Source: Halobacillus_A sp043497005 (GTDB lineage: Bacteria > Bacillota > Bacilli > Bacillales > Halobacillaceae). From it: a DNA stretch of 64,000 nucleotides. A program made the position numbers and the translations under genes. The notes under the pieces were generated by a model, which was not told where the DNA came from, did no database searches, and worked only from the letters and a program-made list of their open reading frames with translations. Positions 1-8,409 of the stretch are shown here, piece after piece; within the stretch, counting starts at the first letter, position 1, and every line of letters begins with the position of its first letter. Location of the stretch: positions 930,001 to 994,000 of the forward strand of contig NZ_JBIEKE010000002.1 in NCBI RefSeq assembly GCF_043497005.1, written 5' to 3'.

Positions 1-661
1 AAATGGTCATCCGCTCTTCCATGGAAAGTTTGCGAATGGCCTCCCCTGTATATTCCACGACATATCCAGTTCCAAAACGTACGCCGAACTTAGCAATAAT
101 CGCCAAGATTAAGTCTTTGGCTGTAACCCCCGTTCCAAGTTCACCATCTACTTTCACTTGAAGCGTTTTCGGTGAAGCCTGCCACAAAGATTGAGTTGCT
201 AAGACGTGCTCTACCTCACTTGTACCAATACCAAAGGCTAACGCGCCAAATGCCCCATGTGTGGACGTATGACTATCTCCGCACACGATTGTCTTCCCTG
301 GCTGAGTAAGTCCCAGCTGAGGACCAATGATGTGAACAATTCCCTGATCAGGGTGGTCGATGTCAGCTAAACGAATGCCGAACTCATCACAATTTTCTTT
401 CAGTGTATCCATTTGTTTTTTAGATATTTGATCTTTAATAATATGGCGATGCAATGTCGGCACATTGTGATCCATTGTAGCGTACGTACGATCAGGACGA
501 CGCACTTTGCGATTTTTCATTCGCAGCCCTTCAAACGCTTGAGGAGAGGTAACTTCATGGACCAGGTGCAAATCAATATAAATTAATTCCGGCTTATCTT
601 CTTCTTGATGAATGACGTGCTGATCCCATACTTTTTCAATAATCGTTTTAGGTCGCCCCAT
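1..661 (-). CDS. leuC: 3-isopropylmalate dehydratase large subunit (partial, 3' end outside window)
   Basis: LeuC/LeuD isomerise 2-isopropylmalate to 3-isopropylmalate in leucine synthesis, using a [4Fe-4S] cluster in the large subunit. About 220 N-terminal residues are visible out of roughly 470 usual for the family. They include the start MGRPKTIIEKVWDQHV and the aconitase-family segment CGDSHTSTHGAFGA. The three Cys ligands of the cluster lie further downstream in this family and are off the window. The ATG at 661 follows an AAGGAG site at good distance. It is the last visible gene of the ilvBNC-leuABC operon, 21 nt after leuB; leuD is expected beyond the window edge. Confidence 0.97.
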   Translation of the reverse strand, partial: MGRPKTIIEKVWDQHVIHQEEDKPELIYIDLHLVHEVTSPQAFEGLRMKNRKVRRPDRTYATMDHNVPTLHRHIIKDQISKKQMDTLKENCDEFGIRLADIDHPDQGIVHIIGPQLGLTQPGKTIVCGDSHTSTHGAFGALAFGIGTSEVEHVLATQSLWQASPKTLQVKVDGELGTGVTAKDLILAIIAKFGVRFGTGYVVEYTGEAIRKLSMEERMTI

Positions 662-682
662 AATGGTCTCTCCTTTCTTCGT

Positions 683-1789
683 TTATGCGTAACACCTCAT
701 AATGTTCTCTGTCGTAACATTAGAACTCATGTGTTCAGAAACTTTCTTTGCAAGCTGGCTTCCGCTCACTTGCGTTCCACCTTCTATTTTTAAATCTGCC
801 GTGTGGTATTTTTCATTAAGGACTGCATGCACAGCTGATTCAATTTCATCGGCTTCCACGTTCATATTAAAAGAATAACGAAGCATCATCGCAGCTGACA
901 GAATCGTAGCCAGCGGATTAGCTTTATCTTCGCCTGCAATGTCAGGTGCGGAACCATGAACAGGTTCATAAAGACCTAGCCCATCTTGACGGATGCTGGC
1001 TGATGGAAGCATACCCAGGGACCCCGTTAGAACAGAGGCTTCATCACTTAAAATATCACCAAACATGTTCTCGGTTACAATAACATCAAAGTAGCCAGGG
1101 TTTGTCACAAGCTTCATCGCTGCGGCATCAACAAGCATATGCTCAACTTCTACATCGGGGTAATCAGTCTTTTTCTCTTCTACTACTTCTCGCCACATTC
1201 GGCTTGATTCAAGAACATTTGCTTTATCCACGGAAGTGAGCTTGTTCCGGCGTACTTGAGCACTCTGAAATGCCTGCTCAACGATACGTTCCATTTCATG
1301 TCTTGAGTACGCAAGGGTGTCAACAACGTCCTGGCCATTGTTGCGGCGCTCCCTTGGTTCCCCGAAATACAAACCGCCTGTCAGTTCTCTAACGATTAAT
1401 AGATCGCTTCCTCCTACGACTTCAGGCTTTAAAGGTGAAGCATGAAGTAAGGAATCAAAGCCTTTAACTGGACGCAGGTTCGCAAACAAACCTAGTTTTT
1501 TGCGAATACCCAGCAATCCTTTCTCGGGACGCATATGTCCAGGCAGGCTTTCCCATTTAGGTCCTCCTACAGCTCCCAGCAATATGCCATCTGCTTTTTT
1601 ACAAGCAGCTACAGTATCTTCAGGTAGAGGGGTGCCATGGTTATCAATAGCAGACCCACCAATATCATGAGTTTCAAATGTAAAGCTATGCCCAAATTGT
1701 CCAGCTACTGTTTCAAGAACACCTTTAGCTGCTTTGGTAACTTCTGGACCTATGCCATCACCAGGCAATACAACGATATGCTTTTCCAT
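683..1789 (-). CDS. leuB: 3-isopropylmalate dehydrogenase
   Basis: This is the NAD-dependent oxidative decarboxylase that converts 3-isopropylmalate to 2-oxoisocaproate in leucine synthesis. The 368 residues match the usual length. The GDGIGPEV motif is near residues 9-16. The isocitrate/isopropylmalate dehydrogenase signature with the metal-binding aspartates sits in the segment NMFGDILSDEASVLTGSLGM, followed by the GLYEPVHGSAPDIAG nucleotide-binding loop. It sits between leuA (12 nt upstream) and leuC, in the usual operon order. The C-terminal ten or so residues (NVTTENIMRCYA) extend past the conserved core and look lineage-specific. No defect is seen. Confidence 0.98.
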   Translation of the reverse strand: MEKHIVVLPGDGIGPEVTKAAKGVLETVAGQFGHSFTFETHDIGGSAIDNHGTPLPEDTVAACKKADGILLGAVGGPKWESLPGHMRPEKGLLGIRKKLGLFANLRPVKGFDSLLHASPLKPEVVGGSDLLIVRELTGGLYFGEPRERRNNGQDVVDTLAYSRHEMERIVEQAFQSAQVRRNKLTSVDKANVLESSRMWREVVEEKKTDYPDVEVEHMLVDAAAMKLVTNPGYFDVIVTENMFGDILSDEASVLTGSLGMLPSASIRQDGLGLYEPVHGSAPDIAGEDKANPLATILSAAMMLRYSFNMNVEADEIESAVHAVLNEKYHTADLKIEGGTQVSGSQLAKKVSEHMSSNVTTENIMRCYA

Positions 1790-1801
1790 ACCTTTCCCCT
1801 C

Positions 1802-3346
1802 CTATAGTTGGACTTCTTTAACGTTTGTTGGTTTAATATGCAAGGTACGATTGACAGCGTTTAAAAATGCGTGAGCGGAGGCTTCAAGTACGTCTTGAGC
1901 AGAACCCCGTCCGGAAGCTTTTTGCCCGTCTACCGTTAATTGCACGTACACTTCAGCTAAAGCATCTCTGCCTTTACCGATGGAACTCAATTGATAGTCT
2001 TGTAAATGAACCTCTTCATCCAGCAATTCATCGAGAGTATTATAGATAGCTTCAACACTTCCCTCACCCGTGCTTGCCTTCTCTACTTCCTCTCCATCAG
2101 GGCGAGTAAGCAAGATCGTGGCCGTTGGACGATTGACACTGCCATACTGCACTTGAAAAGCTTTCAAATCGTATTTTGGAACGTCTTCGTTTTCCGTTTG
2201 TTTATCAGCAAGGATGGCGAATAAATCTTCATCCGTAACTTCTTTTTTCTTACCTGTCAGCTCTTTAAAAGCACGTAATGCTTCTTTTAACTTAGATTCA
2301 GATAGTTCAAAGCCAAATGATTCAGCTTTTTGTTTAAATGCGTGACGACCAGAATGTTTACCGAGCACTAGATTATTAGAATCAATTCCAACCATCTTCG
2401 GTGTGATAATTTCATAAGTCGTTGCTTCTTTCAATACTCCATCCTGGTGAATACCAGATTCATGGGCAAAAGCATTGCGTCCTACGACTGCCTTGTTGCC
2501 TGGCACCTGCATGCCTGTAAGCTTACTTACCAGGTCACTTGTGCGCTTAATTTCTTTAAGAACGAGTCCTGTTTGATAATCGTAGCGGTCTTTACGAATT
2601 TCAAGAGCTACAGATACTTCTTCCAGCGCTGCATTCCCGGCACGCTCACCAATGCCATTAATTGTACCTTCAATCTGCCCTGCTCCTGCTTCAATGGCAG
2701 ACAGAGAGTTACTTACAGCCATTCCCAGGTCGTCATGACAGTGAGCTGATAAAATGACGCCCTCGATGTTTGTAACATTCTCTTTTACATAGTTGAAAAG
2801 CTTAGCGTACTCATCAGGGGTGGTATAACCAACAGTGTCCGGAAGGTTAATCACATCAGCGCCTGCGTCGATTACCTTTTCAATAATGTGAACTAGAAAA
2901 TCGTAGTCAGACCGGGTCGCGTCCTCTGCCGACCATTGAACGTAGGGGAAACCTTTCTCTTTAGCATAGGCTACAGATTCAACTGCGATCTCCACGACTT
3001 CTTCTGGAGTCTTTTTCAATTTATGAGTCATGTGAATGGGAGAAGTAGCCAGGAAAACGTGAAGTCTCGGCTGTGCGCCACCTTTCAACGCGTCCCATGC
3101 TGCATCGATATCACTTTTAAAAGAACGGGCCAGCCCGGTTACAGAACAATTACGCACCGTGTCAGCGATCTCTTTCACTGCATCAAAGTCTTCTTGGGAG
3201 GAAGCGGGAAATCCCGCTTCCATAATATCTACACCAAATCGTTCTAATTGCTTAGCAATCTCAATCTTTTCAAGACGATTCAAGTTAACGCCGGCTGACT
3301 GTTCCCCGTCCCGTAGTGTAGTGTCAAAGACATTAACGCGAGCCAT
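1802..3346 (-). CDS. leuA: 2-isopropylmalate synthase
   Basis: It condenses acetyl-CoA with 2-oxoisovalerate, the committed and leucine-inhibited step of leucine synthesis. The protein has 514 residues from the ATG at 3346 (MARVNVFDTTLRDGEQSAGV); an upstream in-frame start at 3388 would put about 14 unconserved residues in front and is rejected. AAGGAAGTGG lies about ten bases before the chosen ATG. The DTTLRDGEQ catalytic motif, the HCHDDLGMA metal-binding motif and the C-terminal LeuA dimer regulatory domain (about residues 370-510) are present, so feedback inhibition is likely retained. The start codon lies inside the end of ilvC (14-nt overlap), which suggests translational coupling. Confidence 0.98.
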   Translation of the reverse strand: MARVNVFDTTLRDGEQSAGVNLNRLEKIEIAKQLERFGVDIMEAGFPASSQEDFDAVKEIADTVRNCSVTGLARSFKSDIDAAWDALKGGAQPRLHVFLATSPIHMTHKLKKTPEEVVEIAVESVAYAKEKGFPYVQWSAEDATRSDYDFLVHIIEKVIDAGADVINLPDTVGYTTPDEYAKLFNYVKENVTNIEGVILSAHCHDDLGMAVSNSLSAIEAGAGQIEGTINGIGERAGNAALEEVSVALEIRKDRYDYQTGLVLKEIKRTSDLVSKLTGMQVPGNKAVVGRNAFAHESGIHQDGVLKEATTYEIITPKMVGIDSNNLVLGKHSGRHAFKQKAESFGFELSESKLKEALRAFKELTGKKKEVTDEDLFAILADKQTENEDVPKYDLKAFQVQYGSVNRPTATILLTRPDGEEVEKASTGEGSVEAIYNTLDELLDEEVHLQDYQLSSIGKGRDALAEVYVQLTVDGQKASGRGSAQDVLEASAHAFLNAVNRTLHIKPTNVKEVQL

Positions 3347-4364
3347 GATTGACCACTTCCTTTTCTTTAGATTGAGATTTCTTAACAAAAGGCATTAATT
3401 CACGTAATTCTCTACCCACCTTCTCGATTTGATGATTGTTTTCAAGATTGTTAATAGCATTAAATTCTGCACGGTTCACTTGATTTTCAAGGATCCAGCC
3501 TTTCGCAAATTTACCAGTTTGAATGTCTGTCAGCACATCTTTCATACGTTCTTTCGTATCTTCATTTACGACGCGAGGCCCGGATACGAAGTCTCCCCAC
3601 TGAGCCGTGTCGGAGATGGAGTAGCGCATACCTTCTAGTCCGCCTTCATACATAAGGTCTACGATAAGTTTCAGTTCGTGCATACATTCAAAATAAGCAA
3701 CTTCTGGCTGATAACCAGCTTCAGTCAATGTTTCAAAGCCTGCTTTTACAAGGCTGGATAGTCCACCGCAAAGTACAGCCTGCTCACCGAATAGATCCGT
3801 TTCTGTTTCCTCTTGGAAAGAAGTCTCAAGAACGCCTGCGCGTCCGCCACCGATGCCTTTCGCATAAGCAAGTGCAACTTCACGGGCTTCGCCTGATACA
3901 TCTTGTTCCACACCAAATAGTGCCGGTACGCCTGCGCCTTCTTCAAAAGTACGACGTACAAGGTGTCCTGGTCCTTTAGGAGCTACTAGGAATACATCCA
4001 CGTTGCTTGGAGGAACCACCTGGTTGAAGTGAACATTAAACCCGTGAGCGAATGCCAGAGCTGCTCCTTCTTTAAGGTTTGGTTTGATCTGTTCTTCGTA
4101 AACCTTCGGCTGATATTCATCTGGAAGCAGAACCATTACAACATCCGCTTCTGCTACAGCATCTGCTACTTCTTTTACTTCCAATCCGTCTTGTTCAGCC
4201 TTTTCCCAAGATTTACCTTGTCTTAGTCCTACAACAACATTGTGCCCGCTCTCTTTCAAGTTCTGTGCGTGAGCATGACCCTGGGAGCCGTATCCAATTA
4301 CTGCTACCTTTTTGCTTTGTAGTACCTCATCTTGAATGTCGTTGTGATAATAAACTTGTGCCAT
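3333..4364 (-). CDS. ilvC: Ketol-acid reductoisomerase (NADP+)
   Basis: It converts acetolactate or acetohydroxybutyrate to the dihydroxy acids of valine/leucine and isoleucine synthesis. The 343-residue class I (short) form has a Rossmann loop GYGSQGHAHAQN at residues 24-35 and the C-terminal knotted domain with Mg-binding acidic residues (the DLFGEQAVLCGG segment and an E-x-x-H-E-L-K-style helix). It lies 24 nt after ilvN and overlaps leuA by 14 nt. The highly charged tail KKSQSKEKEVVNHGSR is encoded partly by the overlap. No defect is seen. Confidence 0.98.
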   Translation of the reverse strand: MAQVYYHNDIQDEVLQSKKVAVIGYGSQGHAHAQNLKESGHNVVVGLRQGKSWEKAEQDGLEVKEVADAVAEADVVMVLLPDEYQPKVYEEQIKPNLKEGAALAFAHGFNVHFNQVVPPSNVDVFLVAPKGPGHLVRRTFEEGAGVPALFGVEQDVSGEAREVALAYAKGIGGGRAGVLETSFQEETETDLFGEQAVLCGGLSSLVKAGFETLTEAGYQPEVAYFECMHELKLIVDLMYEGGLEGMRYSISDTAQWGDFVSGPRVVNEDTKERMKDVLTDIQTGKFAKGWILENQVNRAEFNAINNLENNHQIEKVGRELRELMPFVKKSQSKEKEVVNHGSR

Positions 4365-4388
4365 GTTAATCTCCCTTTCGTTAATAAA

Positions 4389-4910
4389 TTATTTTAGTAG
4401 TGAATAAGATTTGATTTCGGCTACTTGCGGCTGATGCCCTCTTGTAAAGGCTGTCAGACCTGTTCTTGCAAGCTCTTTTATGCCATATGGTCTAAGCAGA
4501 TCAATCAATGCATCTACCTTATCCGAATTTCCTGTCACTTGAACCGTCATACTTTCACGGCTCACATCGATAATGGTTGCTCTAAATGGTTCAATAATCC
4601 CTTGAATTTCACTGCGGATTTGCGGGTTGCTGAGCACTTTCACCATCGCCAGTTCCCGAGCAACAATCGCTTTATCTGTAATGTCGGATACTTTTAAAAC
4701 ATCAATCTGTTTATTTAGCTGCTTCGTCAGCTGTTCTAATTTCCGCTCATCTTCTACTTCTACAACGAACGTCATCTTTGAAACGCCTTCGGTTTCCGTA
4801 CGGCCGACAGAGATACTCTCGATATTGAACTGACGTTTAGAGAGCAGCCCTGTCACTCTGTTTAACACCCCGCTGCGGTTATGAACGGTAGCAGTAACTA
4901 TACGTTTCAT
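4389..4910 (-). CDS. ilvN: Acetolactate synthase small (regulatory) subunit
   Basis: This regulatory subunit of acetohydroxyacid synthase confers valine sensitivity on IlvB. It has 173 residues with an N-terminal ACT domain (MKRIVTATVHNRSGVLNRVTG, residues 1-75) followed by the ALS_ss C-terminal domain. Its ATG overlaps the ilvB stop codon by 4 nt (ATGA, 4907-4910), a typical translational coupling for a two-subunit enzyme. Also named ilvH in Bacillus. Confidence 0.97.
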   Translation of the reverse strand: MKRIVTATVHNRSGVLNRVTGLLSKRQFNIESISVGRTETEGVSKMTFVVEVEDERKLEQLTKQLNKQIDVLKVSDITDKAIVARELAMVKVLSNPQIRSEIQGIIEPFRATIIDVSRESMTVQVTGNSDKVDALIDLLRPYGIKELARTGLTAFTRGHQPQVAEIKSYSLLK

Positions 4911-6622
4911 CGAGTCACCCCAATCATTTCATGAAGTCCTTTGCCAGGTGCAATCATTGGATACACATTTTCCAGCTGCATCACGCGGCAGTCTATGACA
5001 GCCGGGTGATCGTTATTCAATACATCTGGTAAAACCTTCTCTAAATCTTCTTTTGTTTCAATCTTGTAGCCAGGGATATCATAACTTTCTGCTAATTTAA
5101 CGAAATTCGGCTGTGACTGAGCAAGAGAGTGAGAGTAACGCTCTTCATAAAACTTCTCCTGCCATTGCCTTACCATTCCCAGGGCTTCATTGTTCACGAT
5201 CACTATTTTCACAGGAAGATTTCTTTCCTGCAGTAATGAAAGCTCCTGCATCGTCATCTGAAAACCACCATCGCCTACAATGGCTACTACGCTGGCCTCA
5301 GGGGAGGCAAGCTGCGCACCGATCGCTGCTGGAAAACCGAATCCCATTGTGCCAAGCCCGCCTGATGTTACCCATTTGTTCGGCTGATGGAAGCTATAAT
5401 ACTGTGCAGCCCACATTTGGTGCTGGCCGACATCAGTCGTTACGATAGATTTTCCTTGCGTATAAGCATGCACTTTTTTCATCAGCCATTGAGGTGAAAT
5501 CTTATCTTCGTAATCATCATGCCAAAGCGGATATTGTGCTTTGTTTTCATTTGTCTTATCCAGCCACTCTTGATGGTCAAGCTGAGAAATACTTCGTTTG
5601 TTAAGAGCTTCAAGTGCTGCTTTCGCATCCGATACAATCGGAATTGTAGTCGGCACGTTTTTACCAATTTCAGCTGGATCGATATCAACGTGAGCCACTT
5701 TTGCGTTCGGAGCAAAATGCTCTAAGTTTCCCGTTAAACGGTCATCAAATCGTGCCCCAATATTGATGAGTAAATCACACTCGTATAAAGCCATATTAGC
5801 TGAATACGTTCCGTGCATTCCGCCCATTCCCAAGGAAAGTTCATCACTTCCTGGAAAGCTTCCAAGTCCAAGCAATGTCGTCACAACGGGAATGTTGTAA
5901 TTCTTAGCGAAACGCTGCAATTCTTCTGAGCCTTTGGAGTGAATAATGCCGGCTCCGGCCAAAATCACCGGTTTTTTCGCTTGAAGCATTGCTTCGTGTA
6001 ATTTATTAATCTGCAATGGATTAGGATGAACCGTTGGCTGATACCCCGGTAAATGAAAGGTGGATTCTACTTCTTTTTCATGCACCGTAGATGATATATC
6101 TTTAGGGATATCGACAACAACGGGTCCAGGACGTCCGGTTGTCGCAATATGAAAAGCTTCCTTCACAACTCGGGGCAGCTCTTCTATTTGCTGTACTTGA
6201 TAATTGTGCTTCGTAATTGGCGTTGTAATTCCCATTACGTCTGACTCCTGAAAAGCATCTGTCCCAATCACACCTTTTGCCACTTGACCTGTGAAAATAA
6301 CAACAGGCAGAGAGTCCATCATCGCATCTGCGATTCCTGTGATTAGGTTTGTAGCTCCCGGGCCAGAGGTTCCAATAACTACCCCCGGTCGTCCTGACAC
6401 TCTCGCATAACCTTCAGCTGCGTGAATCGCTCCTTGTTCGTGACGTGGAAGTACATGATCAAATGATCCTTCAGCACGATAAATGGCATCATAGATTGGG
6501 AGAACCGCTCCTCCTGGATACCCAAATAAAGTGTCAACACCCTGTTCGATTAATGAATCTACCAACAAATCGGCTCCCGTACGTGGCGCTGTCTTAACTT
6601 TTTGAGCTGCTTCAGCCTTCAT
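4907..6622 (-). CDS. ilvB: Acetolactate synthase large (catalytic) subunit
   Basis: This TPP- and FAD-dependent enzyme makes acetolactate or acetohydroxybutyrate, the first common step of branched-chain synthesis. The 571 residues include the catalytic Glu62 in RHEQGAIHAAEGYA, the central FAD/nucleotide domain, and the C-terminal TPP motif GDGGFQMTMQEL...NN. The ATG is preceded by AGGAGG. It is the first gene after the T-box terminator, so its transcription is expected to depend on uncharged branched-chain tRNA. A second IlvB-like enzyme at 44609-46267 lacks a small subunit and belongs to a different pathway. Confidence 0.98.
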   Translation of the reverse strand: MKAEAAQKVKTAPRTGADLLVDSLIEQGVDTLFGYPGGAVLPIYDAIYRAEGSFDHVLPRHEQGAIHAAEGYARVSGRPGVVIGTSGPGATNLITGIADAMMDSLPVVIFTGQVAKGVIGTDAFQESDVMGITTPITKHNYQVQQIEELPRVVKEAFHIATTGRPGPVVVDIPKDISSTVHEKEVESTFHLPGYQPTVHPNPLQINKLHEAMLQAKKPVILAGAGIIHSKGSEELQRFAKNYNIPVVTTLLGLGSFPGSDELSLGMGGMHGTYSANMALYECDLLINIGARFDDRLTGNLEHFAPNAKVAHVDIDPAEIGKNVPTTIPIVSDAKAALEALNKRSISQLDHQEWLDKTNENKAQYPLWHDDYEDKISPQWLMKKVHAYTQGKSIVTTDVGQHQMWAAQYYSFHQPNKWVTSGGLGTMGFGFPAAIGAQLASPEASVVAIVGDGGFQMTMQELSLLQERNLPVKIVIVNNEALGMVRQWQEKFYEERYSHSLAQSQPNFVKLAESYDIPGYKIETKEDLEKVLPDVLNNDHPAVIDCRVMQLENVYPMIAPGKGLHEMIGVTR

Positions 6623-6639
6623 TTTTTAATCCCTCCTAA

Positions 6640-6965
6640 ATTACATATAAAAAGACCTTTTCATCCTCAATTCCTCTACAAATAGACACTTGTAGAAAGA
6701 ACGGAGGGGTGAAAAGGTCTTGGTTATTCCACGGTACCACCCTCATTTGCGCACAAAACTGTACGCCTCAGGGAGCTTACTAAAATAGTAATCTCCATTT
6801 TGATAACAGGTGTGATCTTAGGGACACCTGATCCCACCTACTTGATTTCTCGTTCAGTCGGGACACTCAAGGATGATGTCGGAGATAAGGAGCATTTCCG
6901 GGCTTCCAGCAACCCCGGCTCTCTGTAAATGCCTGAACTTATTCCTTTATTCCTGTCGTAGAGTT
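6640..6965 (-). promoter_or_regulatory. T-box leader RNA of ilvB operon
   Basis: The minus-strand leader carries the hallmark T-box sequence AGGGTGGTACCGTGG (6729-6743), directly followed by an intrinsic terminator. The upstream part has stem I features: an AGAGAG bulge with an apical CCGGG...CCCGG arm (near 6901-6925) and a GCATTT/AAATGC helix below it. In the likely specifier bulge I read GAC-ATC-A (6880-6874), which would make the codon ATC (Ile). A nearby CTC (Leu) is the alternative. The family acts by antitermination when uncharged tRNA binds. Confidence 0.95.
6651..6722 (-). terminator. T-box regulatory terminator
   Basis: The long hairpin arms AAGACCTTTTCA (about 6711-6722) and TGAAAAGGTCTTT (6651-6663) are followed on the minus strand by a T run, some 25 bases before ilvB. 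An inner arm pair CTACAA/TTGTAG strengthens it. It competes with the T-box antiterminator. Confidence 0.93.
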
Positions 6966-6988
6966 CACAGATTCAATTGTATGAATGA

Positions 6989-7894
6989 TCAGCTGACCTG
7001 AGCTTTTCCTTTTGTAGAATAAACCTGGTAGCCGTCGGTCGTCGTAATTTTTCTAAACTCGGATAATAAGTGGTTCGTCACAGCGCCTGGGCTTCCATCG
7101 CCTACTTTACGCTGATCTACTTCTACAACTGCAATAACTTCGGCTGCAGTTCCTGTTAAGAATACTTCATCAGCTACATATACATCATGTCTTGTAAATG
7201 GTTCCTGTTTCACTTTATAACCATGTTCTTCAGCAAGATCAATGATAGCGTTGCGTGTAATTCCTTCTAAAGCTCCTAAATAAACAGGAGGTGTATAAAT
7301 GGTCCCGTTTTTCACAATAAAAATGTTGTCTGCTGAGCCTTCTGTCACATAGCCTTGATCATTCAGCATAAGTGCTTCGTCTACGCCTGCCTGGTTTGCT
7401 TCTAGTTTCACTAAGATATTATTGAGATAGTTTAAAGATTTCACTTGTGGTGGCAGTACGTCTGGTCTGTTCCTTCTGCTCGATACAGAAGCGAGACGAA
7501 CGCCGCGTTCATATAATTCTTTAGGAAATAAAGCAAGTGCTTCAGCAATGACAACCACGCGCGGATTTGCACAGCTGGACGGGTCTAAACCTAAGTTGCC
7601 TGATCCTCTAGATACAACGACACGGATATAAGCCGTTTCCAGCTGATTTTTGCGGACTGTTTCAGCAATAATCTGCTCCAATTCCTCCTTTTCGTATGGG
7701 ATGTGAAGCATGATTGATTTAGCTGAATCGTAGAGGCGTTTTAAGTGTTCGTCTAGTTTAAAGATGTTGCCTTCGTAAACACGAATGCCTTCGAACACTC
7801 CGTCGCCATATAAGAAACCATGATCATAGACGCTTACTACGGCCTCACTTTTATCAACGTATTCTCCGCTTAAGTAAATCCACTGGCTGCTCAT
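6989..7894 (-). CDS. ilvE: Branched-chain amino acid aminotransferase
   Basis: This class IV PLP aminotransferase interconverts branched-chain amino acids and 2-oxo acids. The 301 residues begin MSSQWIYLSGEYVDKSEA and contain YDHGFLYGDGVFEGIRVYEG, the PLP-lysine region VKSLNYLNNILVKLEAN, and the signature EGSADNIFIV...GITRNAIIDLA. AAGGAG lies 9 nt before the ATG. It is transcribed toward the T-box leader and ilvB, so it probably heads the supra-operon while the T-box controls only the downstream genes. D-amino-acid transaminases are related, but sequence and context favour IlvE. Confidence 0.95.
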   Translation of the reverse strand: MSSQWIYLSGEYVDKSEAVVSVYDHGFLYGDGVFEGIRVYEGNIFKLDEHLKRLYDSAKSIMLHIPYEKEELEQIIAETVRKNQLETAYIRVVVSRGSGNLGLDPSSCANPRVVVIAEALALFPKELYERGVRLASVSSRRNRPDVLPPQVKSLNYLNNILVKLEANQAGVDEALMLNDQGYVTEGSADNIFIVKNGTIYTPPVYLGALEGITRNAIIDLAEEHGYKVKQEPFTRHDVYVADEVFLTGTAAEVIAVVEVDQRKVGDGSPGAVTNHLLSEFRKITTTDGYQVYSTKGKAQVS

Positions 7895-8409
7895 TTAAAG
7901 CACTCCTTTCTTTTTAGATTTGGTTTAACATACATATTAGTTTAAGGGTGACCCCGTGCAGGCATGCACTCCTGCACGTTCAGGTCAAAAGGTCAATCTT
8001 CCACATGAATCAACTTGCGCGGCCATTGGTTTCGGATGCGATGTAGTTGATTGAGGACTACTTTAACGCCATTTCAGAAAAAGGTCAACAGGTTTTTGTG
8101 AAGTTTTCTGACTAGTTCGATTATTGAGTTAACTTGGAAAGCGTTTTCATACAGGCTATACTTGAGTTTTCTGCTTAGTTGCACTTTTTCTTTTTTTCTT
8201 TTTTATCTGAAAAATGAATGTTTAATGTCGCAAAGAACCTATAAAACCGCCTATTTCGAGCCTATTTTTAAAATGGTCTCGAAAAAATGAAACTGACTGG
8301 CAGCACGCCTATGATAAAAGTTGACTAGAACAAACGTGCACCCTGGAACCCTATTATGGTTAACCATTCTAAAAGACTGAGTAGAAGTTATAGAAACCGA
8401 TTGAGTTTC
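7895..8409. promoter_or_regulatory. ilvE upstream region with cre-like and CodY-like sites
   Basis: No gene is visible here. Candidate control sites are a 13/14 match to the CcpA cre consensus (GGAAAGCGTTTTCA, 8136-8149) and three partial matches to the CodY box: 8102-8116, 8165-8179 and 8201-8215, each 10-11 of 15. The first two are near-direct repeats (AGTTTTCTG-x-x-TAGTT). A small hairpin CGTGCAGG/CCTGCACG lies at 7955-7978. In B. subtilis the ilv-leu operon is controlled by CcpA and CodY, so such sites are expected, but these are by-eye matches. Confidence 0.5.

Noticed and set aside
6989..7894. D-amino acid aminotransferase as identity for the ilvE gene
   Set aside because: The length, EGITRNAI signature and position next to the ilv operon favour a branched-chain aminotransferase.
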